Of a DNA stretch of 64,000 nt, positions 43,395-53,071 are shown one piece after another (the first letter of the stretch is position 1; each line of letters begins with the position of its first letter). The stretch is from Bradyrhizobium zhanjiangense. Lineage in GTDB: Bacteria > Pseudomonadota > Alphaproteobacteria > Rhizobiales > Xanthobacteraceae. A model generated the notes under the pieces. It ran no database searches. It was not told the DNA's origin and saw only the letters and a list, made by a program, of their open reading frames with translations. The translations under genes were made by a program, and so were the position numbers. The stretch lies in assembly GCF_004114935.1 (NCBI RefSeq), contig NZ_CP022221.1, positions 9,073,001 to 9,137,000 of the forward strand, in the 5' to 3' direction.

Positions 43395-43916
43395 TCAGTG
43401 AAGCAGCTGGCCCCGAGCGGATTCGAGTTGCTCCGCTTGTGGGAGAGATCGGCGCAACGGCCTGTTGCTCGAGGCTTGCGCGTCCAGGTAGCAGGGCTTG
43501 TACATGGCCTCGAGCTGCTTGCCCCTCAGGAAAAGCATGCGTGGGGTCAGCCCGCCCCGCTGGCCGATCCAGCGCCTCACTTGCGAGGGATACATCGCAT
43601 AGAGCATCTGGGTCGCTTCGGGATTGGTGACGGCGCGGCCATTGCTGCCGAAATCCCAGGCGGCGTGGAAACCGAGCGTTGCATGCGAAGTCACGCAGAT
43701 GCGGTCGCGCGGGATGGCGCCGAGGACGATGGTACAGGCGGAGGCGCAGAGGCCGTCGATAATGACGGTTTCGCCTGACTGACGCAGGTCCTGGTACCTG
43801 TCGACGTAGGTTCCGATCCTGCCGCCACGGTCATCCGCGATACGAACCACCGCGTGAGAAGCCCCCATGCCGGCGATCAGGAGAATCACCGCAAGCAACC
43901 CCGTCAGAAACTTCAT
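43395..43916 (-). CDS. Periplasmic ClpP-fold-like protein (COG3904-like)
   Basis: The 173-residue protein has a signal peptide (MKFLTGLLAVILLIAGMGASHA) and a crotonase/ClpP-like core: TYVDRYQDLRQSGETVIIDG, then GLCASACTIVLGAIPRDRICV with a candidate Ser nucleophile, and TLGFHAAWDF with a candidate His. This pattern is seen in small periplasmic serine-peptidase-like proteins of unknown substrate. A third catalytic residue is not identified. The start is the ATG at 43916. Confidence 0.72.
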   Translation of the reverse strand: MKFLTGLLAVILLIAGMGASHAVVRIADDRGGRIGTYVDRYQDLRQSGETVIIDGLCASACTIVLGAIPRDRICVTSHATLGFHAAWDFGSNGRAVTNPEATQMLYAMYPSQVRRWIGQRGGLTPRMLFLRGKQLEAMYKPCYLDAQASSNRPLRRSLPQAEQLESARGQLLH

Positions 43917-44181
43917 TGTCCCCCGCCCCAGTCGGATTCGAATCTGCGTGTCAGGTGGTGATGCACGGCTAGCGTCTGTTGACTCTGTGGTTTTGTCTAG
44001 GCGCGCCCGCTCTGTCAAAACAAATTCAAATACAGTGTTGCGTCCGCGCTGCACTTGGCCAGTCTCTATCCCGAAGTGGAACAAGTTAATGTTGTCTTAC
44101 GGGCCGCGCCCTTGATCTCAGTTGCAACCGCTGGCTTCAATCCGGGTAACTACAGGGGGGAACCCGTGGAGGGGGAGATAC

Positions 44182-45840
44182 ATGGCGGAAGAAACTGACG
44201 TCATCGTGGTCGGCGCGGGACTATCGGGCCTCGTGGCCGCAACCGAGATCGCGGACGCGGGCAAGCGCGTGATCGTGGTCGACCAGGAGGGCGAGCAGTC
44301 GCTCGGCGGCCAGGCGTTCTGGTCGTTCGGCGGATTGTTCCTGGTCAATTCGCCGGAGCAGCGCCGGCTCGGCATCAAGGACTCCTACGAGCTCGCGCTC
44401 CAGGACTGGATCGGCACCGCCGGCTTCGACCGCGACGAGGATTTCTGGCCACGGCAATGGGCCGAGGCCTATGTGGCGTTCGCGGCCGGCGAGAAGCGCG
44501 ACTGGCTGCGCGCGATGGGCCATCGCATCTTTCCCGTGGTGGGCTGGGCCGAGCGCGGCGGCTATGACGCGATGGGCCACGGTAATTCGGTGCCGCGCTT
44601 CCATGTGACCTGGGGCACCGGCCCCGGCATCGTCGAGCCCTTCGCGCGCCGCGCGCGCCAAGCCGCCCGAAGCGGCCGGCTGACCTTCAGGTTCCGCCAT
44701 CGCGTTGATGCGCTCTCCATCACCAACGGCACCGTCGATGGCGTCAGCGGCGCCATTCTCGCCCCCGACACTATCGAGCGGGGCAAGAGCTCGTCACGCA
44801 ACGTCGTCGGCGAGTTTGCGTTGAAGGCGCAAGCCGTGATCGTCGCCTCCGGCGGCATCGGCGGCAATCATGAGCTGGTGCGGCAGAACTGGCCGAAGCG
44901 GCTCGGCGAGCCGCCGAAATTCATGATCTCGGGCGTGCCCGAGCATGTCGATGGCCGCATGATCGGCATCACGGAAAAGGCTGGCGCGCGGCTGATCAAT
45001 CGCGACCGCATGTGGCATTACGTCGAGGGCATCCAGAACTGGAATCCCATCTGGCCGCGCCACGGCATCCGCATCCTGCCCGGCCCGTCCTCGATGTGGT
45101 TCGACGCCACGGGCACGCGGCTGCCGGCGCCGCTATTCCCCGGCTCCGACACGCTCGGCCAGCTCAAATACATCATGTCGACGGGCTATGATTATTCCTG
45201 GTTCATCCTGACGCAGAGCATCATCAAGAAGGAGTTTGCGCTGTCGGGCTCGGAGCAGAACCCCGACCTCACCGGCAAGAGCTGGCGCATGACCTTGCGC
45301 CGCGCCACCAACAAGGGCGCGCCGGCGCCGGTGGAGGCGTTCAAAAGCCACGGTGTCGACTTCATCGTGCGCGACACGCTCGATGAGCTCGTTGCGGCCA
45401 TGAACGAGCTCGCCGGCAGCGATCTCCTCAGGCTCGAGCACATCAGGATGCAGATCGAAGCGCGCGACCGCGAGATCGCCAACCCCTACGTCAAGGACGC
45501 GCAGGTGATGAACATCCACAATGCGCGCCGCTATATCGGCGATAAGCTGATCCGCACCGCCTCCCCGCACAGAATCCTGGATCCCGCGCATGGACCGCTG
45601 ATCGCGGTGAAGCTCAACATCCTCACCCGCAAGACGCTGGGCGGCTTCGAGACCGATCTCGAGTCGCGCGTATTCGGGGAAGAGGGCAGCGTCATCCCCG
45701 GCCTCTATGCCGTCGGCGAAGCCGCCGGCTTCGGCGGCGGCGGCGTGCACGGCTACCGCTCGCTGGAGGGCACTTTCCTCGGCGGCTGCCTGTTCTCGGG
45801 GCGCAATGCCGGCCGCTCCGCGGCGAAGGCGGTGGGGTGA
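44182..45840 (+). CDS. FAD-dependent dehydrogenase, KstD/fumarate-reductase-like
   Basis: The 552-residue flavoprotein starts with the FAD-binding VIVVGAGLSGLVAATEIADAG and ends with YAVGEAAGFGGGGVHGYRSL and LGGCLFSGRNAGRSAA. Mid-sequence VIVASGGIGGNHELVRQNWP is typical of the COG3573 group related to 3-ketosteroid dehydrogenases. The substrate is unknown. The start ATG at 44182 follows GGAGGGGGAGAT. It stands alone on the plus strand. Confidence 0.88.
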   Translation: MAEETDVIVVGAGLSGLVAATEIADAGKRVIVVDQEGEQSLGGQAFWSFGGLFLVNSPEQRRLGIKDSYELALQDWIGTAGFDRDEDFWPRQWAEAYVAFAAGEKRDWLRAMGHRIFPVVGWAERGGYDAMGHGNSVPRFHVTWGTGPGIVEPFARRARQAARSGRLTFRFRHRVDALSITNGTVDGVSGAILAPDTIERGKSSSRNVVGEFALKAQAVIVASGGIGGNHELVRQNWPKRLGEPPKFMISGVPEHVDGRMIGITEKAGARLINRDRMWHYVEGIQNWNPIWPRHGIRILPGPSSMWFDATGTRLPAPLFPGSDTLGQLKYIMSTGYDYSWFILTQSIIKKEFALSGSEQNPDLTGKSWRMTLRRATNKGAPAPVEAFKSHGVDFIVRDTLDELVAAMNELAGSDLLRLEHIRMQIEARDREIANPYVKDAQVMNIHNARRYIGDKLIRTASPHRILDPAHGPLIAVKLNILTRKTLGGFETDLESRVFGEEGSVIPGLYAVGEAAGFGGGGVHGYRSLEGTFLGGCLFSGRNAGRSAAKAVG

Positions 45841-45877
45841 CCGACGAGGCTGGCGGGTGCGCGGCGGCGCACCGGCC

Positions 45878-46180
45878 TCAGCCGCGGCGAAGCATCTCCT
45901 GCAACAGGCGTTCGGTCAGCGAGAGCTGATCGAGCCGCAGAGACAACAGCTCGTTCAGCTCGGCCATGTGGGCTCGAAGTCTCTCGGCCTCCGGCCCGTC
46001 ATCGAGATTTCGGACAAAGTCGCCGAGCGCCCTGAGACATTGCTGCATTGTCACGATGCTTTGCTGCAGCGATTTGCAGTCTCTCCTGGTGTTAGCGACC
46101 AGGCTGGTTGGGCTGAGCGGCAACGCGATAACGTTATCGATCGCGCCCGCTCGCGTTTCTTTCTTGATTCGATCGGCCAT
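45878..46180 (-). CDS. Small helical protein next to a chemoreceptor gene
   Basis: The 100-residue protein MADRIKKETRAGAIDNVIALP is rich in Leu, Gln and charged residues, with long heptad-like helices (about 38-98: LQQSIVTMQQCLRALGDF, LRAHMAELNELLSLRLDQLS). No family is recognised. It ends the minus-strand run after the chemoreceptor, 44 bases downstream of it, and could be a companion to the receptor. Confidence 0.6.
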   Translation of the reverse strand: MADRIKKETRAGAIDNVIALPLSPTSLVANTRRDCKSLQQSIVTMQQCLRALGDFVRNLDDGPEAERLRAHMAELNELLSLRLDQLSLTERLLQEMLRRG

Positions 46181-46224
46181 CGCGTTCCCTCATGCGGACA
46201 TGGCAGGACACTCGCCTATTCGAG

Positions 46225-48330
46225 TCAGGCGGCGCGCACGGTGGTCAGGAACTGCTCGACCTCGGAGTGCAATCGCGCGCTGTCCTTCGACAGCATTTGC
46301 GCCGAGGCAAGCACCTGGGTTGAAGCCGAACCAGTCTCCGCCGCTCCGTGCTTCACGTCACTGATGTTGGCTGCGACCTGATCGGTGCCTTGCGCCGCCT
46401 GCTGGATGTTGCGGGCGATCTCCTGCGTCGCGGCTCCCTGCTCTTCGACTGCCGATGCGATCGCCGAAGAAATGTCCGAGATCCTGCCGATTGTTCCGCT
46501 GATCTCCTTGATCGCGACCACGGATTCCTGGGTGGCGGCTTGAATGTCGGCAATCTGATGACCGATCTCCCCGGTCGCCTTCGCTGTCTGCTCGGCCAGC
46601 GCCTTGACCTCGGACGCAACCACAGCAAAGCCGCGCCCCGCTTCGCCGGCTCGCGCCGCTTCGATCGTGGCGTTCAGAGCAAGCAGATTGGTCTGCCCCG
46701 CGATCGTGTTGATGAGTTCGACGACGTCGCCGATGCGGGTGGCCGCCTGCGACAGCTTGTTGACCCGATCATTGGTCCTCTGCGCCTGCTCCACCGCCGC
46801 GCCGGCAATTCTGGCGGCGTCCTGCACCTGGCGGCCGATTTCGGTCACGGATGAGCTCATCTCTTCGGTGGCGGAGGCAACCGACTGAACATTGGTCGAT
46901 GCTTCCTCGGAGGCGGCAGAGACGACGCTCGAGAGCTCCTGGGTGTTCTCCGCGGTCTTGCTCAGCGTCCGGGCCGCCGCTTCGAGCTCGGTCGATGAGG
47001 ACGACAGCGTCCTCACGATGTCGCCGACCGCGTCCTCGAACTGACCCGCGAGCCTGTGCATGTCGGCCTTGCGTTGAGCGGCCGCGCGAGCCTCCATTTG
47101 TGCCTGCTCGGCGCGCAGACGATCGGCCTCGATCATGTTGTCTTTGAAGACCTGGACCGCAATGGCCATCTCGCCGACCTCGTCGGTACGGCCCACGCAG
47201 GGAACGTTCGTGGAGGTGTCGCCGCCGGCGAGCTTGCCCATGGCAAGGGTCATCGCCCGGATCGGAGCGGCGATCGAGCGGGACGTGAACAATGCGATTG
47301 TCCCGCCGAGGCCGACTCCCGCGGCCAACAGAGTCCACAGGACCAGCTTCAGCAGCGAGATGCTCTCCTGCACGCCACGCGTCTCCTCGACGAGCATCCG
47401 CTTCTGATTGGACTTGATGCCTCCCGAGCGGGTGCCGTCGACGCCCTTGGGCCCGTCGAGCAGGTCGAGAATCCTTGCGGCGCGCGGCGCGGCTTCGGTC
47501 ACCAGCAGATAAACCGGCGCGTTCCAGTCCGGGGACTCGCGAAGCGCGAAGATCCTTTCATAGAGGCGCGCGAACTCGCTTTTCGCCTTTGCGATCTTAT
47601 CGAAGGACGCCTGTTGCGAGACGGTGAGCAGGTCCTTTCGCGCATTGACTCCGGCATAGCCTTTCTCAAACGCCTCCCACGGCTTCACGAATTTTTCCTT
47701 GTCGGTCTTTTCGCCCGAGAGCAGGTACATCCGGAGCTGGGCCGTGGCAGCGGCAAAATTGCCCCGCGTATCCGCCATCGCCTTGAGCAATTTCTTCCGC
47801 TCCGACGTGGCTTCCTGTGCCTCCTCCTGATCGATCATCTTCGTGATCTCGGAGAAAATCACGTCTGCGCGCGGGCCGGCCTCTCCGACCATGAGCTTGG
47901 TCGCGGGATAGGCGTCAGGGGTGAAAGCAATCGCTTCGGCCTTGTCCTGCGCCGCGCGAAACTCGGCGAGCAGCAGCTTGGCTTGCTCCCATTTTTGCCT
48001 GTTCTCGGGATTGGTGAACTGCGCCGCCTGCTCGTCGAACGCAGCCACTGTCCTATCCATCTCCTTCCACATCGACATACGATCGAGCTTGCCTTGCGGA
48101 TTCCCGCTGAGCAAATAGCCGCGCAGGGTCGCGAGCGTGGAATAGAGATCGCCGATCAGCTCGGTGCTCGCCAGCGCGACCGGCGTGCGCAGGTTCGTCA
48201 TGCGATTGACCGTCGTTGAAATGCGCCCGACCTCGAACATGGTGTAGCCGACGGAAAGCGCGATGATGGCGCAGACTGCAGCAAATCCCGCGATCAACCG
48301 GCCACCGATACGAAATTTGAAATAAGACAT
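46225..48330 (-). CDS. Methyl-accepting chemotaxis protein
   Basis: The 701-residue receptor has a first membrane helix (about 10-30), a long periplasmic helical sensor with two similar helical segments (about 35-320), a second membrane helix (about 328-352), HAMP (to about 405) and the cytosolic signalling domain. The conserved hairpin tip reads [20 protein letters not shown]. Glu/Gln methylation sites are expected on the flanking coiled coil. The ligand is unknown. I start at the ATG at 48330; a TTG two codons earlier is weaker. Confidence 0.94.
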   Translation of the reverse strand: MSYFKFRIGGRLIAGFAAVCAIIALSVGYTMFEVGRISTTVNRMTNLRTPVALASTELIGDLYSTLATLRGYLLSGNPQGKLDRMSMWKEMDRTVAAFDEQAAQFTNPENRQKWEQAKLLLAEFRAAQDKAEAIAFTPDAYPATKLMVGEAGPRADVIFSEITKMIDQEEAQEATSERKKLLKAMADTRGNFAAATAQLRMYLLSGEKTDKEKFVKPWEAFEKGYAGVNARKDLLTVSQQASFDKIAKAKSEFARLYERIFALRESPDWNAPVYLLVTEAAPRAARILDLLDGPKGVDGTRSGGIKSNQKRMLVEETRGVQESISLLKLVLWTLLAAGVGLGGTIALFTSRSIAAPIRAMTLAMGKLAGGDTSTNVPCVGRTDEVGEMAIAVQVFKDNMIEADRLRAEQAQMEARAAAQRKADMHRLAGQFEDAVGDIVRTLSSSSTELEAAARTLSKTAENTQELSSVVSAASEEASTNVQSVASATEEMSSSVTEIGRQVQDAARIAGAAVEQAQRTNDRVNKLSQAATRIGDVVELINTIAGQTNLLALNATIEAARAGEAGRGFAVVASEVKALAEQTAKATGEIGHQIADIQAATQESVVAIKEISGTIGRISDISSAIASAVEEQGAATQEIARNIQQAAQGTDQVAANISDVKHGAAETGSASTQVLASAQMLSKDSARLHSEVEQFLTTVRAA

Positions 48331-48844
48331 TGGCAAATACTCCGCAGCTATGGCCGCTATGGCCTAAGACGTCGCATGAAAATTCCCGCGTGGCGATGCC
48401 GCAGACCGAAACGATCGTTTGACATGACCAGATTGGGCGATACCCCACCATTCCGATCGCGACAGCGTTGGCGCACCCGGCTGGCAATGATCCCAGACAG
48501 ATCGACGCGCGCCGCTTGAGCAATCCTGACGACGATGCAGCGCCCCGTTACCCCGCTACTACCGTCAGTTTTTACGCCTCTCCGACTCTAACTTTGACGT
48601 GTGTGACCAAGGTGACCAAAATTGCTTATTGCGACATTAAGAAAAATTTGTTCGCGAGGTCTCTCAACGCACAAAAATTGAGCGCTGCTTCTGCAGCCGG
48701 AATTAAAGTGCGAGGCCTTGCCAGGATCTTGTTGTCTCTCAATCGACAGAGCGCTGCGCCAACATCAAAACTGGTGAGAAGTGGGCTCGACCTCACCTCG
48801 ATCTCCGCAAAAATCGATGGCGGTCGCGACTGGCTGCTTGACGA
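48331..48844. other. AT-richer noncoding region upstream of two minus-strand genes
   Basis: About 510 bases without a credible gene. It is visibly less GC-rich than its surroundings (48590-48680). It contains the perfect palindrome AAACGATCGTTT (48409-48420) upstream of the chemoreceptor, and the direct repeat GTGACCAA (48603 and 48612). A promoter for the chemoreceptor is expected here. I see no RNA gene. Confidence 0.4.
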
Positions 48845-49878
48845 TTATCTCGGCCTCACGCCAGGTTTCCCGGCTCCGAAGATGAACTCGATGCCCGCAG
48901 ACGAGAGCGTGGCGCAAAGGGTCGTCAATGTCTCGTCGGGCAGGCGCAGGAGACCGTTCTGCTCCTCAAGCCGGCGAATCACGGCAGCAGAAATCCCGGT
49001 TCGCGCGGCGAGCTGTTTCACCGACCAGTTCAGCATGCCGCGGGCGGCGCGCAATTGCGCACCCGTCAACCTCCACGTCGCCACGTGTTGGGTCGAGAGT
49101 CGCTGCTCGTGCACGTCCGTGGAGATTCCCAACCACTCCCGAACACTACCATCCGCGTCCGGGACGGCACAGCCCGGCAATGGTACCAGCGGTAGGAGCC
49201 GTCGGACTGGCGCAGCCTATGCTCGACATCGTAGGGCTGTCCCGTTTCGGCGGCAGCCGCCCAGATCCGCAAAGCCGTTTCGCGTTCCTCTTCGGGAAGC
49301 AGATCGAGCCAGCCTTTGCCGAAGAACCGGTGCGCGTCCGGCTTGTCCTCCGCGTTCAAGAGCGCGGTAATCCGGCCGTCCTGACTGCCGACCCACAGCA
49401 ACCCGCCTGCGACCTGCGTCAGCGCCGCGTAGCGACCCGCATCTGTCTTGAGAGGCTGCAGCGCTCTGCGTTGTTCGGTGATGTCGATGGCGACGCCGAC
49501 CACGCATTCCGGCTCGCCGGCCGAGTTCAAAAAAGTCTCGGACTGGATACGGATCCAGCGCAGTGCACGATTCGGCCGGATGATGCGAAACTCGCCGTCG
49601 AGCAAAAATCGGTCGAAGGCCAATTCGCGCGGATCGCGCTGCGGACGGCGATCCTCCGGATGAATTCGTCTCTCGATCTCCGCATAGCTGGGCGCGACGG
49701 CATTGGGATCGAGACCCAGCAGGCCGTAGAAGCCACGCGACCACTGCATCCGGCCTTCGGCATCGCAGCGCCAGACGCCAGTCCCAAATTTCTCCTCAAA
49801 AAAACGAAGTATCTCCGAAGGATCGAGGTAGTTTTCCAGGTGGCGCAATTCAGCCCCCGTCGTGATAATTTTTCTCAA
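48845..49878 (-). pseudogene. PAS-PAS-XRE regulator, split by a frameshift
   Basis: The 5' part (49878 to about 49165) encodes two PAS/PAC modules (ILRFFEEKFGTGVWRCDAEG, RIQSETFLNSAGEPECVVGVAIDITEQ, then ALTQVAGGLLWVGSQDGRI). In the second PAC motif the frame is lost (RWYHCRAVPSRTR). The missing continuation DADGSVREWLGISTDVHEQ lies in another frame. It leads into an XRE-type HTH (TGAQLRAARGMLNWSVKQLA, GISAAVIRRLEEQNGLL) and ends FIFGAGKPGVRPR. A one-base deletion or two-base insertion near 49165 would explain this. The start at 49878 is a TTG with poor context. It could also be a sequencing error. Confidence 0.8.
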
Positions 49879-50035
49879 CTCCCAATTGCAGTCTATCTCG
49901 GTTTCTCCGTTTGACGCAGCTCAATTCGCGATTGCTACAAAATATTTGTGCAATCACGCGGTATATACATGCGGTTGAAGGTCGCGCCGAGATCTTGAAC
50001 TTGGTTACGTTCGTCGAAGCGGCTAAACGCTATCG

Positions 50036-50980
50036 ATGGTACCGATCATGGCCTGGATGATACGACCCGCCTTGCACGTTGCCCCGTTCTGGCTGGCGGT
50101 GATCTGCTGCTTCTCTCCTGCATGGGCCGACACTGTCGACGTCAACGGCGTGAAGCGCTCCTACACCGCGCAGCTGCCGGCGAAAAAGCCGGCACCTCTC
50201 GTCATCGTGCTGCATGGCAAGACCCAGCGCGGCGCCGACATGGTCGCGCGGACGGCGTGGCCGCAGCTTGCCAAGCGCGAGGGGCTTGCGGTCGTCTTTC
50301 CGGACGGGCTCAACCACGCCTGGGCCGATGCGAGGACCAAGGCGGGACCCGCGCTCCGCGGCCCACCCGATGGCACCGATGACGTCGCGTTCATCGCAAA
50401 GCTGGTCGAGAAGCTGGTGGCCGACGGCACCGCCGATGCGAAGCGCGTTTATGTCACCGGCATCTCCAATGGCGGCGCCATGGTGATGACGCTGGTTTGC
50501 GCCCGCGCCGATTTGTTTGCGGCGGGCGCGAGCGTGATCATGAACCTCACTGAAGAGGCCGCCGTCACCTGCCATCCGTCGCGGCCGTTGCCGATGCTGC
50601 TCATGAACGGCACCGCCGATCCGCTCGTCCCCTACGAGGGCGGGCGCGGATCGAGCTATTATGCCGCAGACGGGTTCTGGTCGACGGACGAGACGCTGGC
50701 ATTCTGGCGCAGCCTCAATGGCTGTGAAACCGATGACGCCGAGGTGACCGAGATGCCCGACAGGGCGCCCGCAGACCAGTCCACCGTGACACGGATCAGC
50801 TCGCGCTGTCCGACCGGGCACGACGTCGTGCTCTATCGCATCAACCATGGCGGCCACCGCATGCCCGGATTTGCACCGGATGCGCGTTTCCCGAAAGTCG
50901 CGACCAAACTGCTTGGGCCGCAGAACGGCGACATCGACGGCGCCGAGACGATCTGGGCTTTCTTCAGCCAATTTCGCTGA
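50036..50980 (+). CDS. Secreted PHB-depolymerase/feruloyl-esterase-like hydrolase (LpqC family)
   Basis: The 314-residue protein has a signal peptide (about 1-31, ending FSPAWA) and an alpha/beta hydrolase of the COG3509 group: LVIVLHGKTQRGADM (oxyanion), nucleophile Ser in VTGISNGGAMV, acid in MNGTADPLVPYEGG and His in NHGGHRMPGF. Substrates in the family include polyhydroxybutyrate and feruloyl or acetyl esters. The ATG at 50036 lacks a good ribosome site; 50048 is an alternative. Confidence 0.87.
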   Translation: MVPIMAWMIRPALHVAPFWLAVICCFSPAWADTVDVNGVKRSYTAQLPAKKPAPLVIVLHGKTQRGADMVARTAWPQLAKREGLAVVFPDGLNHAWADARTKAGPALRGPPDGTDDVAFIAKLVEKLVADGTADAKRVYVTGISNGGAMVMTLVCARADLFAAGASVIMNLTEEAAVTCHPSRPLPMLLMNGTADPLVPYEGGRGSSYYAADGFWSTDETLAFWRSLNGCETDDAEVTEMPDRAPADQSTVTRISSRCPTGHDVVLYRINHGGHRMPGFAPDARFPKVATKLLGPQNGDIDGAETIWAFFSQFR

Positions 50981-51000
50981 GCGGCGCATCGCGCGCAGGC

Positions 51001-51054
51001 AACGCATGCGTGCCTGGCAACGCATGCGTGCCTGGCAACGCATGCGTGCCTGGG
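51001..51054. repeat. Three tandem 18-base repeats, each with a palindrome
   Basis: AACGCATGCGTGCCTGGC occurs three times in a row (51001-51018, 51019-51036, 51037-51054); the last copy has G for the final C. Each holds the perfect palindrome ACGCATGCGT. The array lies 58 bases before the RidA-like start and 20 bases after the esterase stop. Confidence 0.9.
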
Positions 51055-51112
51055 GTGGCAGAGCGCGGGTCGCTGGGCTAGACAGGGCCGCCCTTCCACC
51101 AGGAGACCCCAA

Positions 51113-51463
51113 ATGAGCATTCAGCGTTTTGAAACCGGCCCGCGCATGAGCCAGGTCGTCGTGCACGGCAACACCGTCTATCTCGCCGGCGTCGTCGCGA
51201 ACAAGGCTGCCGGCGAAAGCGTAACGAAACAGACCCAGGACATCCTGGCGACCATCGATGGCCACCTCGCCAGGGCCGGCACCGACAAATCGAAGCTGCT
51301 CTCGGCCACGATCTACATCACCGACATGAAGACGTTCGGCGAGATGAACGCGGTGTGGGACGCCTGGGTCTCGCCGGGCAATACGCCGGCCCGCGCCACC
51401 GTCGAAGCCAAGCTAGCGGCGCCGCAATACACCGTCGAGATCATGGTGACCGCGGCGAAGTGA
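51113..51463 (+). CDS. RidA/YjgF-family protein
   Basis: The 116-residue protein has the RidA fold pattern and the conserved Arg94 in NTPARATVEAKLAAPQYTVEI, with VVVHGNTVYLAGVVAN near the N-terminus. RidA proteins hydrolyse reactive enamine/imine intermediates from amino-acid metabolism. Some relatives lack this activity, so the exact role is open. The ribosome site CCAGGAGACC precedes the ATG. A strong terminator follows. Confidence 0.92.
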   Translation: MSIQRFETGPRMSQVVVHGNTVYLAGVVANKAAGESVTKQTQDILATIDGHLARAGTDKSKLLSATIYITDMKTFGEMNAVWDAWVSPGNTPARATVEAKLAAPQYTVEIMVTAAK

Positions 51464-51488
51464 TGCCCGCATGAGATTGTGCGTGCGC

Positions 51489-51527
51489 CTGAGGCGCGAT
51501 GAAACATCATCGCGCCTCAGTTTTTTT
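51489..51527 (+). terminator. Rho-independent terminator after the RidA-like gene
   Basis: CTGAGGCGCGATGA and TCATCGCGCCTCAG form a perfect 14-bp stem around AACA, followed by seven Ts. Confidence 0.95.
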
Positions 51528-51532
51528 GCGCA

Positions 51533-51580
51533 TGGTCTGATCGGAAAACCGCTCCACGCTTTTCCGGATCATGCGCATGA
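51533..51580. repeat. Rhizobial intergenic hairpin repeat
   Basis: GATCGGAAAA and TTTTCCGGATC pair around CCGCTCCACGC. A sequence of this kind (gcg-catgatccggaaaag) is common in Bradyrhizobium spacers. It lies just after the terminator at 51489. Confidence 0.65.
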
Positions 51581-51663
51581 CCTCCGAGGTAATCGATCGG
51601 CGCGCGCATTCCTTCGATAGTCGCGGTCAGCCGGACAACACGGCGCCATCGAAGGAGAGTACC

Positions 51664-52029
51664 ATGACCGACCCCGTCACCATCGCCCGACGCTACATCG
51701 AGCTCTGGAACGAACGCGCCGCCGGCCGCCGCCGCGAGCTGCTCCGCGAGAACTGGACGGCGGATGCGAACTATGTCGATCCCCTGATGAAGGGCGACGG
51801 CCAGGACGGCATCGACGCGCTGATCGCCGGCGTGCAGCAGCGCTTTCCCGATTTCAGATTCAAGCTGATCGGCGAGCCCAACGGCTACGGCGACCATGTG
51901 CGCTTCAGCTGGGGACTCGGCCCTGATGGTGTCGACAGCCCGATCAAGGGCACGGATTTTGCCGTGCTGAAGGACGGTCGGATCAGAAGCGTGACAGGAT
52001 TCTTGGATCAAGTGCCCGCGGGGGCATGA
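51664..52029 (+). CDS. NTF2-like / SnoaL-family protein
   Basis: The 121-residue protein has the NTF2-like pattern RRYIELWNERAAGRRRELLRENW, ADANYVDPLM, PDFRFKLIGEP, FAVLKDGRIRSVTGFLDQV. The reaction is unknown, as for the fold in general. The ribosome site GAAGGAGAG precedes the ATG at 51664. It is a monocistronic unit with no obvious partner. Confidence 0.85.
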   Translation: MTDPVTIARRYIELWNERAAGRRRELLRENWTADANYVDPLMKGDGQDGIDALIAGVQQRFPDFRFKLIGEPNGYGDHVRFSWGLGPDGVDSPIKGTDFAVLKDGRIRSVTGFLDQVPAGA

Positions 52030-52034
52030 GGTCT

Positions 52035-52195
52035 CTTACCCTCCCCTGGAGGGGGAGGGTCGGCTCACATTGAGCGCAGCGAAAATGTGAGGGTGGGGTG
52101 ACAGTCTCTCCACGGCAGCGGTGCCCGAGTGGAGAGATCACCCCACCCCGCCCGCGCTACGCGCGCTCGACCCTCCCCCTCCAGGGGAGGGTAAG
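52035..52195. repeat. Long inverted repeat between convergent genes
   Basis: Bases 52035-52062 and 52168-52195 are exact reverse complements over 28 positions (CTTACCCTCCCCTGGAGGGG on the left, then GGAGGGTCG). Another inner copy of the C/G-rich hairpin lies between. The repeat is longer than the other intergenic elements here. It can form a large hairpin in RNA from either strand. Confidence 0.85.
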
Positions 52196-52216
52196 AAACA
52201 GTCCGCTGCTTCGGCT

Positions 52217-53068
52217 CTAACTGGCAACCGCCAACCGATACGCAGCCATCGCGTTCACACCAAACGCCTTCTCCCTCACCTGCGGACCAAGCTTCATCAA
52301 GCACGCTTCCAACGCACCCTTGATCTCGCCGTAGCTGCCCGCAAGCAGACACACCGGCCAGTCCGAGCCGAAGATCAACCGATCCTCGCCAAAGCATGTC
52401 GCGACATGTTGAACGAACGGAAACAGCCGCTCCGCATCCCAATCACCCCAAGCCGCTTCCGTCGCTAACCCTGAAATCTTGCACCAGACATTGCCGCAGG
52501 CGGCGAGCGCTTTGATGCGATCGGCCCATTCGTCGCTTCCATCATCGGCGATCGGCGGCTTGCCGGCGTGATCGAGCACGAAGCGTGCTTGCGGGAAGGC
52601 CTGGGCGGTTGCGATGGCCGAGGGCAGCTCGCGGGTTCGAACGAGGAGATCGTAGGCGAGATCGCGGGCGAACACCGCCGTGAGACCGCGCTGGACGTCT
52701 TCGCGGAGCAGCCAGTCGGGATCGGACTCGTCGTGCACCTGGTGGCGGATGCCGACCAGCTTGTCGCCACCGGGGGAGGCTCGCAGGCGATGAAGCGTCT
52801 CGTCAAGCGCACCGTCCGTCAGATCAGCCCAACCGACGACACCGACAACAGAGGGCGTCGCATCCGCGATGCGCAAGAATTCCTCGGTCTCCTCCAGCGC
52901 GGAGCGGCATTGCACCAGGATGCTGGCGTCGATGCCGTTGGCTTTCAGCAATGGTGCGAGATCGCCAGGACCGAAGGCACGGCGGATCGGCGCGAGCTCG
53001 TCCGCCTCCATCCAGGGATAATCGGCACGCGCCGGATCCCAGAAATGCTGGTGGCCGTCGATGATCAT
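52217..53068 (-). CDS. Amidohydrolase-family sugar lactonase (fuconolactonase-like)
   Basis: The 283-residue TIM-barrel protein has the metal motif MIIDGHQHFWDPARADYPWM, then LVQCRSALEETEEFL, FVLDHAGKPPI and LIFGSDWPVCLLAGSY. These match the COG3618 group that includes L-fuconolactonase and related lactonases. It should open a sugar-acid lactone. It is the last gene of the sugar operon and starts 3 bases after the aldose dehydrogenase, whose product would be its substrate. Confidence 0.9.
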   Translation of the reverse strand: MIIDGHQHFWDPARADYPWMEADELAPIRRAFGPGDLAPLLKANGIDASILVQCRSALEETEEFLRIADATPSVVGVVGWADLTDGALDETLHRLRASPGGDKLVGIRHQVHDESDPDWLLREDVQRGLTAVFARDLAYDLLVRTRELPSAIATAQAFPQARFVLDHAGKPPIADDGSDEWADRIKALAACGNVWCKISGLATEAAWGDWDAERLFPFVQHVATCFGEDRLIFGSDWPVCLLAGSYGEIKGALEACLMKLGPQVREKAFGVNAMAAYRLAVAS

Positions 53069-53071
53069 GGC

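Noticed and set aside
48468..49370. Plus-strand gene in the region upstream of the chemoreceptor
   Set aside because: It overlaps the PAS-XRE gene in antisense and has no recognisable domain. The first 370 bases are AT-richer noncoding sequence.
51001..51054. CRISPR-like array
   Set aside because: The three 18-base units are contiguous with no spacers, and no cas genes are nearby.
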